A stretch of DNA of 64,000 nt, from positions 175,827 to 239,826 of the forward strand of contig BCIH01000015.1 in the NCBI GenBank assembly GCA_002897115.2. The letters are read 5' to 3'. The position numbers and the translations under genes are program-made. The notes under the pieces were generated by a model. It was not told the origin of the DNA. It was given only the letters and a program-made list of their open reading frames with translations, and did no database searches. Positions 35,358-44,391 of the stretch are shown here, in pieces (the stretch's first letter is position 1; each line of letters begins with the position of its first letter). The DNA is from Prototheca cutis (lineage: Eukaryota > Chlorophyta > Trebouxiophyceae > Chlorellales > Chlorellaceae).

Positions 35358-37609
35358 TCAGCAGTTTTCAAGCTCCGCAAAGAGATCTTCCAGCTCATCA
35401 CGTGGCGGCGACGACGCTTTGCCGTTGGCGCCCGCACTGCGATCTTGCCGCCGCTTGGACGACGGGTCTGGGGAGCGGGATGCCCGTCTGTGCTTGGAAG
35501 ACTTGCTGCTCCGATACGATCCCCGGCCCTCAGAGCTCCTGCAGTCACCGTCGCTAGAACTGGAGTTCAGCGGTGTGAAGAATGGTTGCGTGACATTCTT
35601 CCACACACACCCTGCTCCTCTATCACCCTACACCGAACAACCGGCGGTCCGTAACACACCCCTTTTCAATTTTGACACCCACCCACTCTACCCCCTAGCC
35701 ACCTGTCCCGGCGCTTGTGCTTGCGGTCACGGCTGCTGCTTCGTCGGGGGGATCTGCCTGGGCTCCTGCTGCTGCCGCTGCGCTGGCGGTCCTTTGACCG
35801 GCGGCGGCCATCATCGTTGTGGCGATCCCGGCGTCGGCTGCTGGCAGAGGGCGACCGCTCCCGGCCGGGCCGCTCTTTTGTTTCAGTCTTCTCCTCGCCA
35901 CCACCGCCGCCGCCGCCGAGCCTTCTCGCCAGGGCCGCGGCGGCCGCCAGAGCAGCTGTTTTTTGAACCTCGGTCGTCCCTGTGGCCGCGCCGGCACGCA
36001 TGGCACGGGCCGACAGCACGGCGTCGGCCAGCGCAGCCTGTTGCGCTTGCAACGCCGCAAATCGAGCGGCCTGTTCGGCAGCTGCTGCAGTCACGGGGTC
36101 GTGCTGCTGCTGCAATACGGTGGCCGATGGATCCTGCTGCTGCATGGCAGGACCACCTGTACCAACACCACTACCACTCCCACTATTATTCCCTCCCGTG
36201 GCCACAACAGCCTCGGCCGCCGCGCGGGCCGCGGGGGCGGCTTGCACCCGCAGCTGCGTCCCGGGGACAAACGGGTTTGGGGCGCCGTCGAGAGCCTCGG
36301 CCGCCGCGGCCGCCTCTGGGCCGCTGAATTCCACCCATGCAAACTGGTTGGAGTGGCCGGAAAGGAGCGCCGACACCACAGCACCCCCGCAGCCCGCAAA
36401 AATGCTGCTCAACACTGCGGCAGAAGCAAAGGGTGCGGCGCTGCAGGCCAGCACCGTCCGGCCCAGACGCTCCGTGTCGGTCGCCGGGAACTGCACCCCC
36501 GACATCAGCGCCTGAGAACCCTGCGGGATGGTGGGTTGGAAGGGGGGGGGGNGTTTGGAGGNGTGGGATTTGTTGGGCAGAAAAGGAACCGAGTGAAGAT
36601 CCAGGATCCGCACCAGGCTGGCGGGCACGGCTGCGGCTTGACCAGCAGCAGCGCCGGCCAACTGGGAAGCCGGCACGGGTCCCCCAGCTGCAACTGCTGT
36701 GCTTCCTGGCAGCCCCGCAGGCTGCAGGCCGGCCGCCAGCCCCATCGCCGCACGGGCCTCGGCAGCTGGATCAGGTCCGGCGAAGAAAATAGGAAAGGGT
36801 GAATGGCCCATGGGCTCGCCGTTAATCTCCACAGACAGCTGTGTTTTTTTGTGTTCAAAGGGTGGGTGGGTGTGTGAGGGGATGTCATTATCGAGGAACA
36901 GGGAGCAGAGTTTAGCGAGTGCCTGCTCAGCATTGACAGACGGACTGTGCATACACAGTCACAAGCCAAGTGCAGGATACCAACTCCCATCCCCCAATAC
37001 TCCCCAAAACACAGCCCTCACCTCATAGCTGCCCTTGGCAGGACAGGTGTACGTCACCGTGTAGGTGCCATCCCCGTGGTCGATGACCTCCCCCTCCGCT
37101 GCGCGCTGACGGCCTGTGGGTCGGGGCTGGTCGAGTGTGACCTGGATGTAGGCGCCTCCTTCCCTGATGCGGCGCCCCGCCCCATCCTTGGCAGTAATCA
37201 CCATTTTCACGGGGGCGCCAGAGGGCCCGCCGGAGAAGCCCTGGCCCGTGGCTGTGCATCGGGCAGGGGAGATGGGGCCTGGGGGGAGCAGGGACTCGTC
37301 CTCCTCTTCCTCCGAAGACGTCTCCTCCTCGCTCTCCGACTCGGAGCCGGACAGTGCTCTGGACACGTGCAGAACCAGCGCCTGCCCTGGCCCAGGCTCG
37401 TCGGGGAGGGGAGGCACAAAGTCGTGGTCGTCGTCAGAGCCATCCTGGCTGCCAGGGCCCGGCCCGGGGCCGTTTTGGTGCTCTTCATCTCCGCTCGAAA
37501 CGTCCTCGGATCCTACAGGCAATGAAGGTTGGCCTGTGCTCCGGACTGGCGTGTCCTGCACCCCCTCTGCCTGCATGGGCGACCCTTCCGGGGCCAACCC
37601 CGAGGACAT
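35358..37609 (-). CDS. Filamin-repeat plus RRM plus RS-domain protein
   Basis: Four exons on the minus strand: 37609-37022, 36838-36614, 36520-35703, 35559-35358, total 610 residues. N-terminus (1-110) is Ser/Glu/Asp-rich. Residues about 115-220 form a filamin/ABP280-type Ig repeat (CTATGQG, DGTYTVTYTCPAKGSYE, then LSVEINGEPMGHSPFPIFFAG across the intron). After an Ala/Pro linker comes an RRM-like fold (about 290-370: RTVLACSAAPFASAAVLSSI, FAWVEFSGPEAAAAAEAL, PGTQLRV); its RNP aromatic residues are only partly present. The C-terminus is an Arg/Ser domain (SRSPGRSPRRSSSRDRKHKR) ending DELEDLFAELENC. The RS domain argues for a nuclear splicing or RNA-processing role. N bases occur in intron 2. 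Confidence 0.75.
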
Positions 37610-37838
37610 ACCTGTAGCTGCTGCCTACTCGCAGCCCGATGCCGCTCGCGCAGTCGTCAATAGAATACTACGGTGAAACCATGGCAAACACAGGACAATG
37701 CGCCTGTGAAGGGTATGCAGTCTGGTGTTGCGCACATGTATTTTGCAGCAGATCTCGGGGGGTCCCGGACGGAGACATACCGGCGGGCGGGAGATATACG
37801 GTGACAAATGGCGCTTTTTCAACAAGCATTAGCAGCTT

Positions 37839-37918
37839 CGGACCAGACCCGGGTTCGATTCCCGGCCAGCGCAACCTTCTGCGCGCTGGTGGTCTAGTGG
37901 TAGAATAGGTCCCTGCCA
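37839..37918 (+). tRNA. trnG-GCC: Circularly permuted tRNA-Gly (GCC)
   Basis: 3' half first (37839-37873): loop base C38, anticodon-stem strand GGACC, AGAC, T-arm CCGGG/TTCGATT/CCCGG, acceptor strand CCAGCGC, discriminator A. A 9-nt spacer (37874-37882) follows. 5' half (37883-37918): acceptor GCGCTGG, D-arm with TCTAGTGGTAGAATA, anticodon strand GGTCC, then CTGCCA. Acceptor (7 bp), anticodon (5 bp) and T stems (5 bp) all pair perfectly. The rejoined loop CTGCCAC is the canonical Gly-GCC loop, anticodon 37915-37917. Leader AGCAGC (37831-37836) pairs with trailer GCTGTT (37919-37924) over 6 bp (one G-U), leaving small bulges at both cut sites, as in a bulge-helix-bulge. T runs at 37928-37931, 37935-37939 and 37944-37951. 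Confidence 0.95.
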
Positions 37919-37951
37919 GCTGTTCCCTTTTGCCTTTTTGGCATTTTTTTT

Positions 37952-38433
37952 CCACAAGCAACTGTGCATATGCGTGCACCGTGACTGTCTACTACACATT
38001 TCCTTATGTGACGGATGCATGCCGGGCCACACTTTCTTGCGCCGACGTTGCACGGCTATCGCGCAAAGCCGATCCAAAGCACGGCATAAGGTGCCTTTCT
38101 GATTCTGATGACTACTCCCCACATGGATCTCCATCCTGCGCATTTTGCAGACTGTCCATGCTCCTGAAGCCCAAATGCCCTTGGTTTTTGGTCAGGTCTG
38201 CCAGCCAGATACTCTCGCCTGCCTTTTTGTCATCCCTCAGGCGCTCTGGGGTTTGGCTAGACGGCCCCCCCCGCAAGAATCAGCCTGTAGACCACTTTCC
38301 TCCAGTAACCCCCCAAACCCCATCCCAACCTCTCTATGATTATCCAGTCCCAGCGCTTCATATGCCAGCTTTACAGGAGCCTCCGGGCATGCGGCCGGCA
38401 CTGGAGCGTATGTCCGGATGTGGAGCACTGGCC
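37952..38433. other. Intergenic, no gene seen
   Basis: Between the tRNA-Gly gene and the 3' end of the eL33 gene; no supported ORF. Confidence 0.4.
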
Positions 38434-39138
38434 TCACACGCGGCTGGGGTAGAGCATGACGCGGATCTTGCAGCCGATGGCCGCGGGCGGCAGGTTCTTC
38501 TTGAACTTGGCGCGGACCGTGCCGGTGCTGCCGTGCGCGCGGGTGACCTTGCCCCAGATGACCCTGAACTTGGTGCCCTTCTTCTCAGTCTTGGCCTTGT
38601 AGACGTAGGCCAGGCGCTTGCCCAAGTAGAACTCAGTCTCGGCCTTCGAGTTGACGCCGTCGACCTTGATCAGGCTGGTGTGGTTGTACTGGTTGCTCTT
38701 GCTCCTGTGTGTGTGGGGGGGGATCGGTCGGCATGCAGGGTCACTCATTCTGAGCCTGATGGCCATAGGAGCACTGCCCACGACGGGGGAATGCACGGAC
38801 GGCCCAGAGCGGACGTCGAGCTCCCCATGCATCACACGCCGGGCTGCAAATACAAATTTGATGATACAAAGCTGCCCTGCATCAGGACATCGTATCCCAG
38901 CACAGGCCCAGGGGCCGCCCGTGAAGGCCTGCGGCACCCCTCCGCCACGTCCCACGNCCACTGCGCACCTCCGGAAGCCGAGGAACTGGCCCGTCACATA
39001 CAACCTGCATTCAAAGGTACGGGAAGGGGAAACGCCTCAGCGCACTTGGATCCCACCAGGGACCCAGCAGGGCACCATCCCCGGGGCCCAGCCACGGCCT
39101 GCCCGTGCGACTGCTCACCTCACGCTCTCGCCACCCAT
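38434..39138 (-). CDS. RPL35A: 60S ribosomal protein L35a (eL33)
   Basis: Cytosolic large-subunit ribosomal protein. Three exons on the minus strand, 39138-39119 (seven codons), 39004-38969 (twelve codons) and 38704-38434, total 108 residues, the family length. Landmarks: [69 protein letters not shown] and the terminal RVMLYPSRV. Two very short 5' exons interrupted by introns are typical of ribosomal protein genes. The start ATG (MGGESV) splices in phase and is the only one that fits. Confidence 0.95.
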
Positions 39139-39560
39139 GGCTGCCTGCTCCCTGGTCTGTGCTATGAAAACTCACAGGGAAGAGGGTGTGCCCGGCCCCA
39201 CCCGCCGTGATGTGAGGGGCCCGAGTGGGCAGGGGGTCCGAGAAAGCGCGACCACGCGAGGCCGCCAGGAAGCGGAATGGGCTGGGCGCGGGAAACCCGG
39301 TCACGGTTGCCAGCCCACGTGACCGCCTTGCCCTCCCCCAGTTTGCTTTCGAGACTTCATTCTAGACCGCATTTTCCAAATTCCTGTCACAAAAATGGCC
39401 TCATCAACACAACCTGTAATCAGCAGAATGTAGGCATCTATAAATAGTAGAGGGCGTTGAGACGCCCGATAAATTGCAGTGCGCGTGTTGACCAAGCCAC
39501 TCGGTTGGGTGCAGGGCCTTGCATTCTGGGGCCGAGGAGTCGGGCCTTGGCCCCGTCCCT
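39139..39560. other. Intergenic, no gene seen
   Basis: Upstream of RPL35A and at the 3' end of the ITPK gene. It holds the RPL35A promoter. Confidence 0.4.
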
Positions 39561-41529
39561 CTAATGGCCCCCGCTAGCCAGGATTTCCTTGTAATATCCG
39601 ACCATGAGGTCGTTGTACCCCGCGAGCTTCTCGTACCCCGGAAAGTAGTTGATATCCACGAGGAACATGCGCCGGGGTCCAGCCGCGGGCTGCTCCAGTG
39701 GCACAATCACATCAAAGTTGAACAGCGACAGACCCAGTCCCTGGCGGATGGTCGTCGCCAGTTCCTGGAATGCCCAGTTGGGAGGCGTGATAACCCCCCG
39801 GCCCTGTGGTTGATGGGGAATTGCATTGCACGATGGCTTGTCTTGTCCATGTGTGAGAGGGGCCATTGCCAGAAGGGGTTAGAGACCCGTCAGCCAGCCC
39901 GTGACCCCCCGGCCCCAAAACAAAAAAATCCCCCAGAGAACCCAGAAATCACACATCTGTACAGAAACCAAGCCTGCTTTCATGGCAAAATCAGGCATAA
40001 ATACAGAGTCCTCACTTACCTCGGGTGCGAGGTCGGCTTTGCCCCAGGACCGGGTGCGCGGGTAGGCGCTGACCCGCGCGAGCATGAGCAGTCCTGGGAC
40101 ACCAGCCGCGCCGGCGCAGGGGCCTGCTGCCGTGGTTGTCGTCGCCGGCCTAGTGCCATTCTGCACTGTCTCTGTCGCTGTGTCATGCCGCACCGCCTCT
40201 GCCGCCGGCACCTGCCAAGCCCGGGGATTCGTCAGCACGGTCGGCGAGCCCCCCTCCGTCCGGCTGCTCCTGCTGCTGCTGGCGCTGCTGCCGGCATCGT
40301 CATCACCAGGGTCTTCCTCCTCCTCTTCCAGCCACGCATCCTCCAGCACCAATGTTGGCCGAGTCACCACCCGAACCTCGCTCCCCAGCACATACACCTG
40401 GCAGCCAACACGTGGGCAATGACTGGAGTCGTTCCTTCTTCTTTTCTGGTGGGTCCATACAGCAGTGTGCCGCCGAGTCGTTTGTTTGATTGTCGCGTGG
40501 ACCGCCGACCCTGCTGCCAGTTGCAGGTTCAACAAGAGGCACAACAACAAAACCCAACTCCCCCGCCCTTTCCCGGACAAACAAACTAGTACCTTGAACA
40601 GACGGGTGCCGTGTGGGATGTACTGCTGCACGACGGCAGGTAAAGAAACTTCGAGCTCGCGGGAGCTGGATAAGAGTCGTGCCAGGGCTGGCCTGCCCGC
40701 CACAGCGGCGAGGGCATGTGTCCCCGGTCGGCCATCGGCCCAGACAGGCTTGACCACCAGCGGGTAGGGAATACCGGCGTCACGTAGCGCTGCCTCCGCT
40801 GCCCCAACATCACACCCGTCTTCTAGCACCACGTATGGCGGGGCGCGGCACAGCCAGGTCGCATCCTCTGTCGTGCTGTATCCCTCCTCCCTGGGGCCCT
40901 GTGGCACCACAGGCAGGTTTGGAGTTGTTTGGAGGGGAAATTTTCGAGTTTTGGGAGGAGTTTTTTTTTGAGTTTTCGGGATCCGAAATTGGGCGGCTGG
41001 GGTTATGTCTCTGCTGTTGGGCGAGATCCCACTGCGCCTCGCCCCACTCCAATACCCCAAAATCAAACAGTCAGAGCACGAAGACCGACCTTGAACTGCA
41101 GGTCTTGGGATTCGATGAAGGACAGCATGGTCCTGCGGTTGCCCACGGCCCGCACGGCCGCCGGGGGGTCCCGCAGCTGGAGGCCTGGGTGCGCTCGGAG
41201 GTAGCCTGCCACCTCCTCCTCCCACTCTGCAAGCCAACCAGAGAGTAATACCCCACAAAGCGTCGCACAATGACCAATCCTGCTACATCTACAAGATAAT
41301 AACAAGTCCATTCCGACAATCATGCATGCCATTGCCACGGTGGCTTGCCTGGAGTGCGGATCTTGTGAACCAGGGCATCCAGATGGCCAGCCGAGTGCAG
41401 GGGCCTGTCCTCCGGCAAGATTTTCACAACAATCCCCTGGCGCGCCGCGGCCTCGATCAACGAATCCGTCACATGCTTGTGGGCCTTTTTCTCGGGTAGC
41501 AGGACGCCCACCACACCCCGTTTCGTCAT
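39561..41529 (-). CDS. ITPK1: Inositol-tetrakisphosphate 1-kinase (ITPK family)
   Basis: ATP-grasp kinase acting on inositol tris/tetrakisphosphates in inositol-phosphate metabolism. Five exons on the minus strand: 41529-41349, 41226-41090, 40898-40593, 40397-40020, 39803-39561, total 414 residues. Landmarks: GVVGVLLPEKKAHKHVTDS at the N-terminus, ALVHKI, GNRRTMLSFIESQD, YPLVVKPVWADG (ATP-grasp), VVQQYIPHGTRLFKVYVLG, VRVVTRPTL, and the catalytic-site DINYFPGYEKL near the end. An insert of about 90 residues, acidic then Ser/Thr/Ala-rich (EEEEEDPGDDDAGSSASSS onward), sits before the last exon. Intron 1 is GC-AG (GCAAGC after 41349). The Fanzor derivative lies about 230 bp upstream of its start. 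Confidence 0.9.
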
Positions 41530-41754
41530 GCCGTTGACCCCTTCAACGAGGGAGGCGTCGAGCCTGACCGGGGGATTGCCCCACAGGCAGGGGCCAATGC
41601 AGGGCGCCTCACATGCTCCAAACACCGGGAACGGAGGCCATCCAACGCGCACATTAGAAAATGCGCGATGCGTCGGTGTCATGCTTTCTCTTTATCACTG
41701 GCTGAGTTGCCGAGAATGCGATCCACATCGTCTCCTGTCGGAAACCCACGTGAA

Positions 41755-42265
41755 TGTACCGTGCAGGGCAAAAATGATGAAACCTTTCCGAGATTCGTCC
41801 ACTCCCACCTGCACAGCAGGGGCATGTCTCCCAAACAAAATGCCTGTTGGACCGTATTTCCTTGCTACGTCACTCAGAGGATGGGCTGGATTCCTTCTTA
41901 GCAGCAGGGCAGGTCGTGCAAAGAGCAGACGCCCACGGTGGTGTGTCATCAGCTGGTGCTGCACCAACGAGGAGTGCCATCCCCCAAAAGGCGAGCATCG
42001 CCTCTGGAACAGAGACTTGATGGCGTGTCTGAACATGAGGCACATCGTGCAATCCCTGCGGAAGACCGGCGAGCGGCCTCAGCACTTCCAGCACTGCAGT
42101 GCTGGTGAACATCCATCCATCCATCCATCCTGGGGTGTTATAGCCTTCCCAACTGGAGGTGGGAACCCCCGGGCTCCTTCCCTTCCCTGGGAAGGGAAAG
42201 GAGGTGGTCCATCATTGAGGTGGTCATCCACCTTCCTATTGCCATGCAGAGTGTGAAAATTCGCG
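41755..42265 (+). mobile_element. Short deletion derivative of the Fanzor element, copy 2
   Basis: Homologous to copy 1 at the left end of the window in two blocks joined directly: 41760-41925 matches copy 1 about 2125-1960, and 41935-42262 matches about 410-1, so roughly 1.5 kb present in copy 1 is absent. Readable on the plus strand: CRAKMMKPF, then HRLWNRDLMACLNMRHIVQ and TGERPQHFQH, the TnpB/Fanzor C-terminal motif (WNRD..A..N followed by P..F). The 3' end keeps the (CATC)n tract (about 42112-42130), the inverted repeat around GGTGGTCC (about 42193-42235) and the terminal ATGCAGAGTGTGAAAA. It sits between the divergent ITPK and orphan genes. Confidence 0.68.
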
Positions 42266-42275
42266 GCCATTCGTG

Positions 42276-44025
42276 ATGCCCAGCAACCCCCAGGGTGATG
42301 TGACGCTGGTGCTGGCTGAGCTGGTTGCATTGTTTTTGCCCCGCATGGTAATGTCGGCCGCACCACATGCACCAAACAAAAAGAGCACCGACCTGCATAA
42401 TCAGCAACGGATGACCACAAAACGTCCTCAGTGCATGATAATGGATGGAGACGTTGCCTGGGTCGCCCACATCCTGACTGGGGAGGGCGATCCTCACTCG
42501 GCTCGGCCTCCAAGCCGGCAGTTCCGGGTTCGGCCCAGGGAGAGTGACGGGAATCCCGGCCCCTCGGCGCCAGCCCGACAGACGACGCAGCGCAGAGACC
42601 CGACTCGGATATCAAAGCCAAGCCCGGATGTGGCCGACCTGCGCGGACAGTGAGTGCCGGGTGGTTGAGAAGTTTGGTTGGCTCCTCAGAATCAGGACCC
42701 CATTAAACACAGTCATTGAGCGCCGAATTCATGTCCCCATTGATGACCCCCAAAAGCGCACATACTCCTTGCTCTCCTGCAGTGTCATCGTGTGCAGGGT
42801 GTGCCCCTGCATGCTTCCCATGCCCAGTACCGGCGACCGCAAGGTCTGGTGGCAGTCGTCAGACTGGCGCAGGCATGCTGAGGGTATCCGGCACCGCCGG
42901 CGGCTGGCCAGCATCATGATAGCCGGGGACACGTCCCTGTACGTTACCTCCGTGTTTGAGCACGTGCAGGCCGTGCGGCCCAGAACAACGCCGGGGGATC
43001 CGCGGACCATCGCAGCCGCCGAGGCGACCCTGCGGGCCAAGCCCTGGCTGCTCCTGGACTCGCAGGCGGCGGGGCACTGGGGCTGCGACCCCAGAATGGT
43101 ACAGCATGCGCAGGCCGCCGCGGCGAGCGAAGCCGGCGTGACGGAGGCTCAGGCCGCCGCGCTGCGCCGCGATTTTGCCGCGGCCTACGTCGACATATTC
43201 GGTTCGGGGCACACGACCCAAGCGGACCTCGCACACATCGACGCCGCTAGCGCCGGCGCCGCTCTGGCGCAGGTGGCCGAGGTGGCGGGGCGCGTGGGGG
43301 CTACTGGAACCAAAGCCCTGTGCCTCACGCACCCGCTCCACATCGCCGCGATTTCCTCGCTGAACGGCAGGGTGACCTCCCGCAAACTGCGCATCGTGTA
43401 CGACGACTCTCGAGTCACGACGGTCCGCACGCTGCATGAGGCGGAGGCGTTTGTGTCTGGTTGGAGGCCCTTTGCCGACAGTGTGGAGCCAGCGAGCCTG
43501 AGGGAGCTCAGGGCATTCCGTAGGGGCCGGCAGCCAGCAGCCAACGGCGACGGCTCTTCTTCGCCTCCAGCCTTGCTCCCGCCGTCGCGGTACCAACGAC
43601 TGCACCTCGCGGCGTGCCGGGTATTGGCGCAGGGCCTCCGCCACTTGTTGTGGGTGGGAGAGCTGGAATTTGTAATTTATCAGATCGACATGGCGTACCT
43701 CGGGCGCCTTGTGGACATTTTCGATCACGAACTCAAGGAGGTTGTCATGGTCAACCACCTCCGCCTCCGCCTGTCGTCTCTGGTCAATGAGACCTGGGTC
43801 GCCAGCCTCCAGGCACGACTCCAACAGTCAACACAAGAAGCCAGGCGACGAGCCCTGCTCGTCATGCTGGCTGCGCGCCACCCCCGTCTCGGGGCGCGGT
43901 CTTGGTTGGCAGCACTGCCGGGCCCGGCGTGGCAGGCCGTGGTCGAGGCCCTCAGCCCCGCCAAGGGCCAGGTTGCCATCGAAATCAGCTGCACGCTGCC
44001 GGTGCAAGGCGGGATGACAGAATAA
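42276..44025 (+). CDS. Unrecognised 538-residue protein beside the Fanzor derivative
   Basis: Two exons, 42276-42649 and 42783-44025, joined at a GTGAGT donor, give 538 residues. Exon 1 encodes NPQGDVTLVLAELVALFLPR, a short hydrophobic helix, then a basic Pro/Arg/Ser-rich stretch. Exon 2 begins with a cysteine cluster (CRVCPC) and continues as a mostly helical Ala/Leu/Arg-rich protein with a less repetitive C-terminal half (LEFVIYQIDMAYLGRLVDIF). I do not recognise the family. The start lies about 10 bp beyond the end of the transposon derivative, so the true 5' exon or promoter may have been altered by the insertion. Codon use resembles its neighbours. Confidence 0.6.
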
Positions 44026-44391
44026 TGTACAGTGCACCCCTCATTGGCGCCATGCATGTGCAGGGGGTGGGGGAGCGCACCAGGGAACCGAGCTGGCTGG
44101 CATGAGGCCTCCCTAGCACGTGAACTGGGGGCCTTGCATGAGTGGCGAGACTGCTTGCTCCTTCTTGTTGACTGAATGGCATCACAAGTCCTAGCTCAAG
44201 GGCCCTTGAATGTATGAACAACCATGCGACCGCCTTTTGTTCCTTTCCATTCCACTGCTCATTTCATTTTCCACGCTGTGACACGTGGCTGTTCGCCCAA
44301 GTGAAATCAGCAGAAGCATCGTCACCGCCGGGGATCGTTGTGCGAGAAGAACGTGCAATGAAATGCGGCAACAGTCAAGAAACCAATCATT
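44026..44391. other. Convergent 3' intergenic region, no gene seen
   Basis: Between the stops of the orphan gene (+) and the RING gene (-); AT-richer; no supported ORF. Confidence 0.45.

Noticed and set aside
41700..41863. Minus-strand VGVDESRKGFIIFALHG, which looks a little like a RuvC-I motif, with a partner in copy 1
   Set aside because: It lies on the strand opposite to the WNRD motif in both copies and is broken by a stop in copy 1. It may be chance or an old inversion, so I did not use it as support for a nuclease core.
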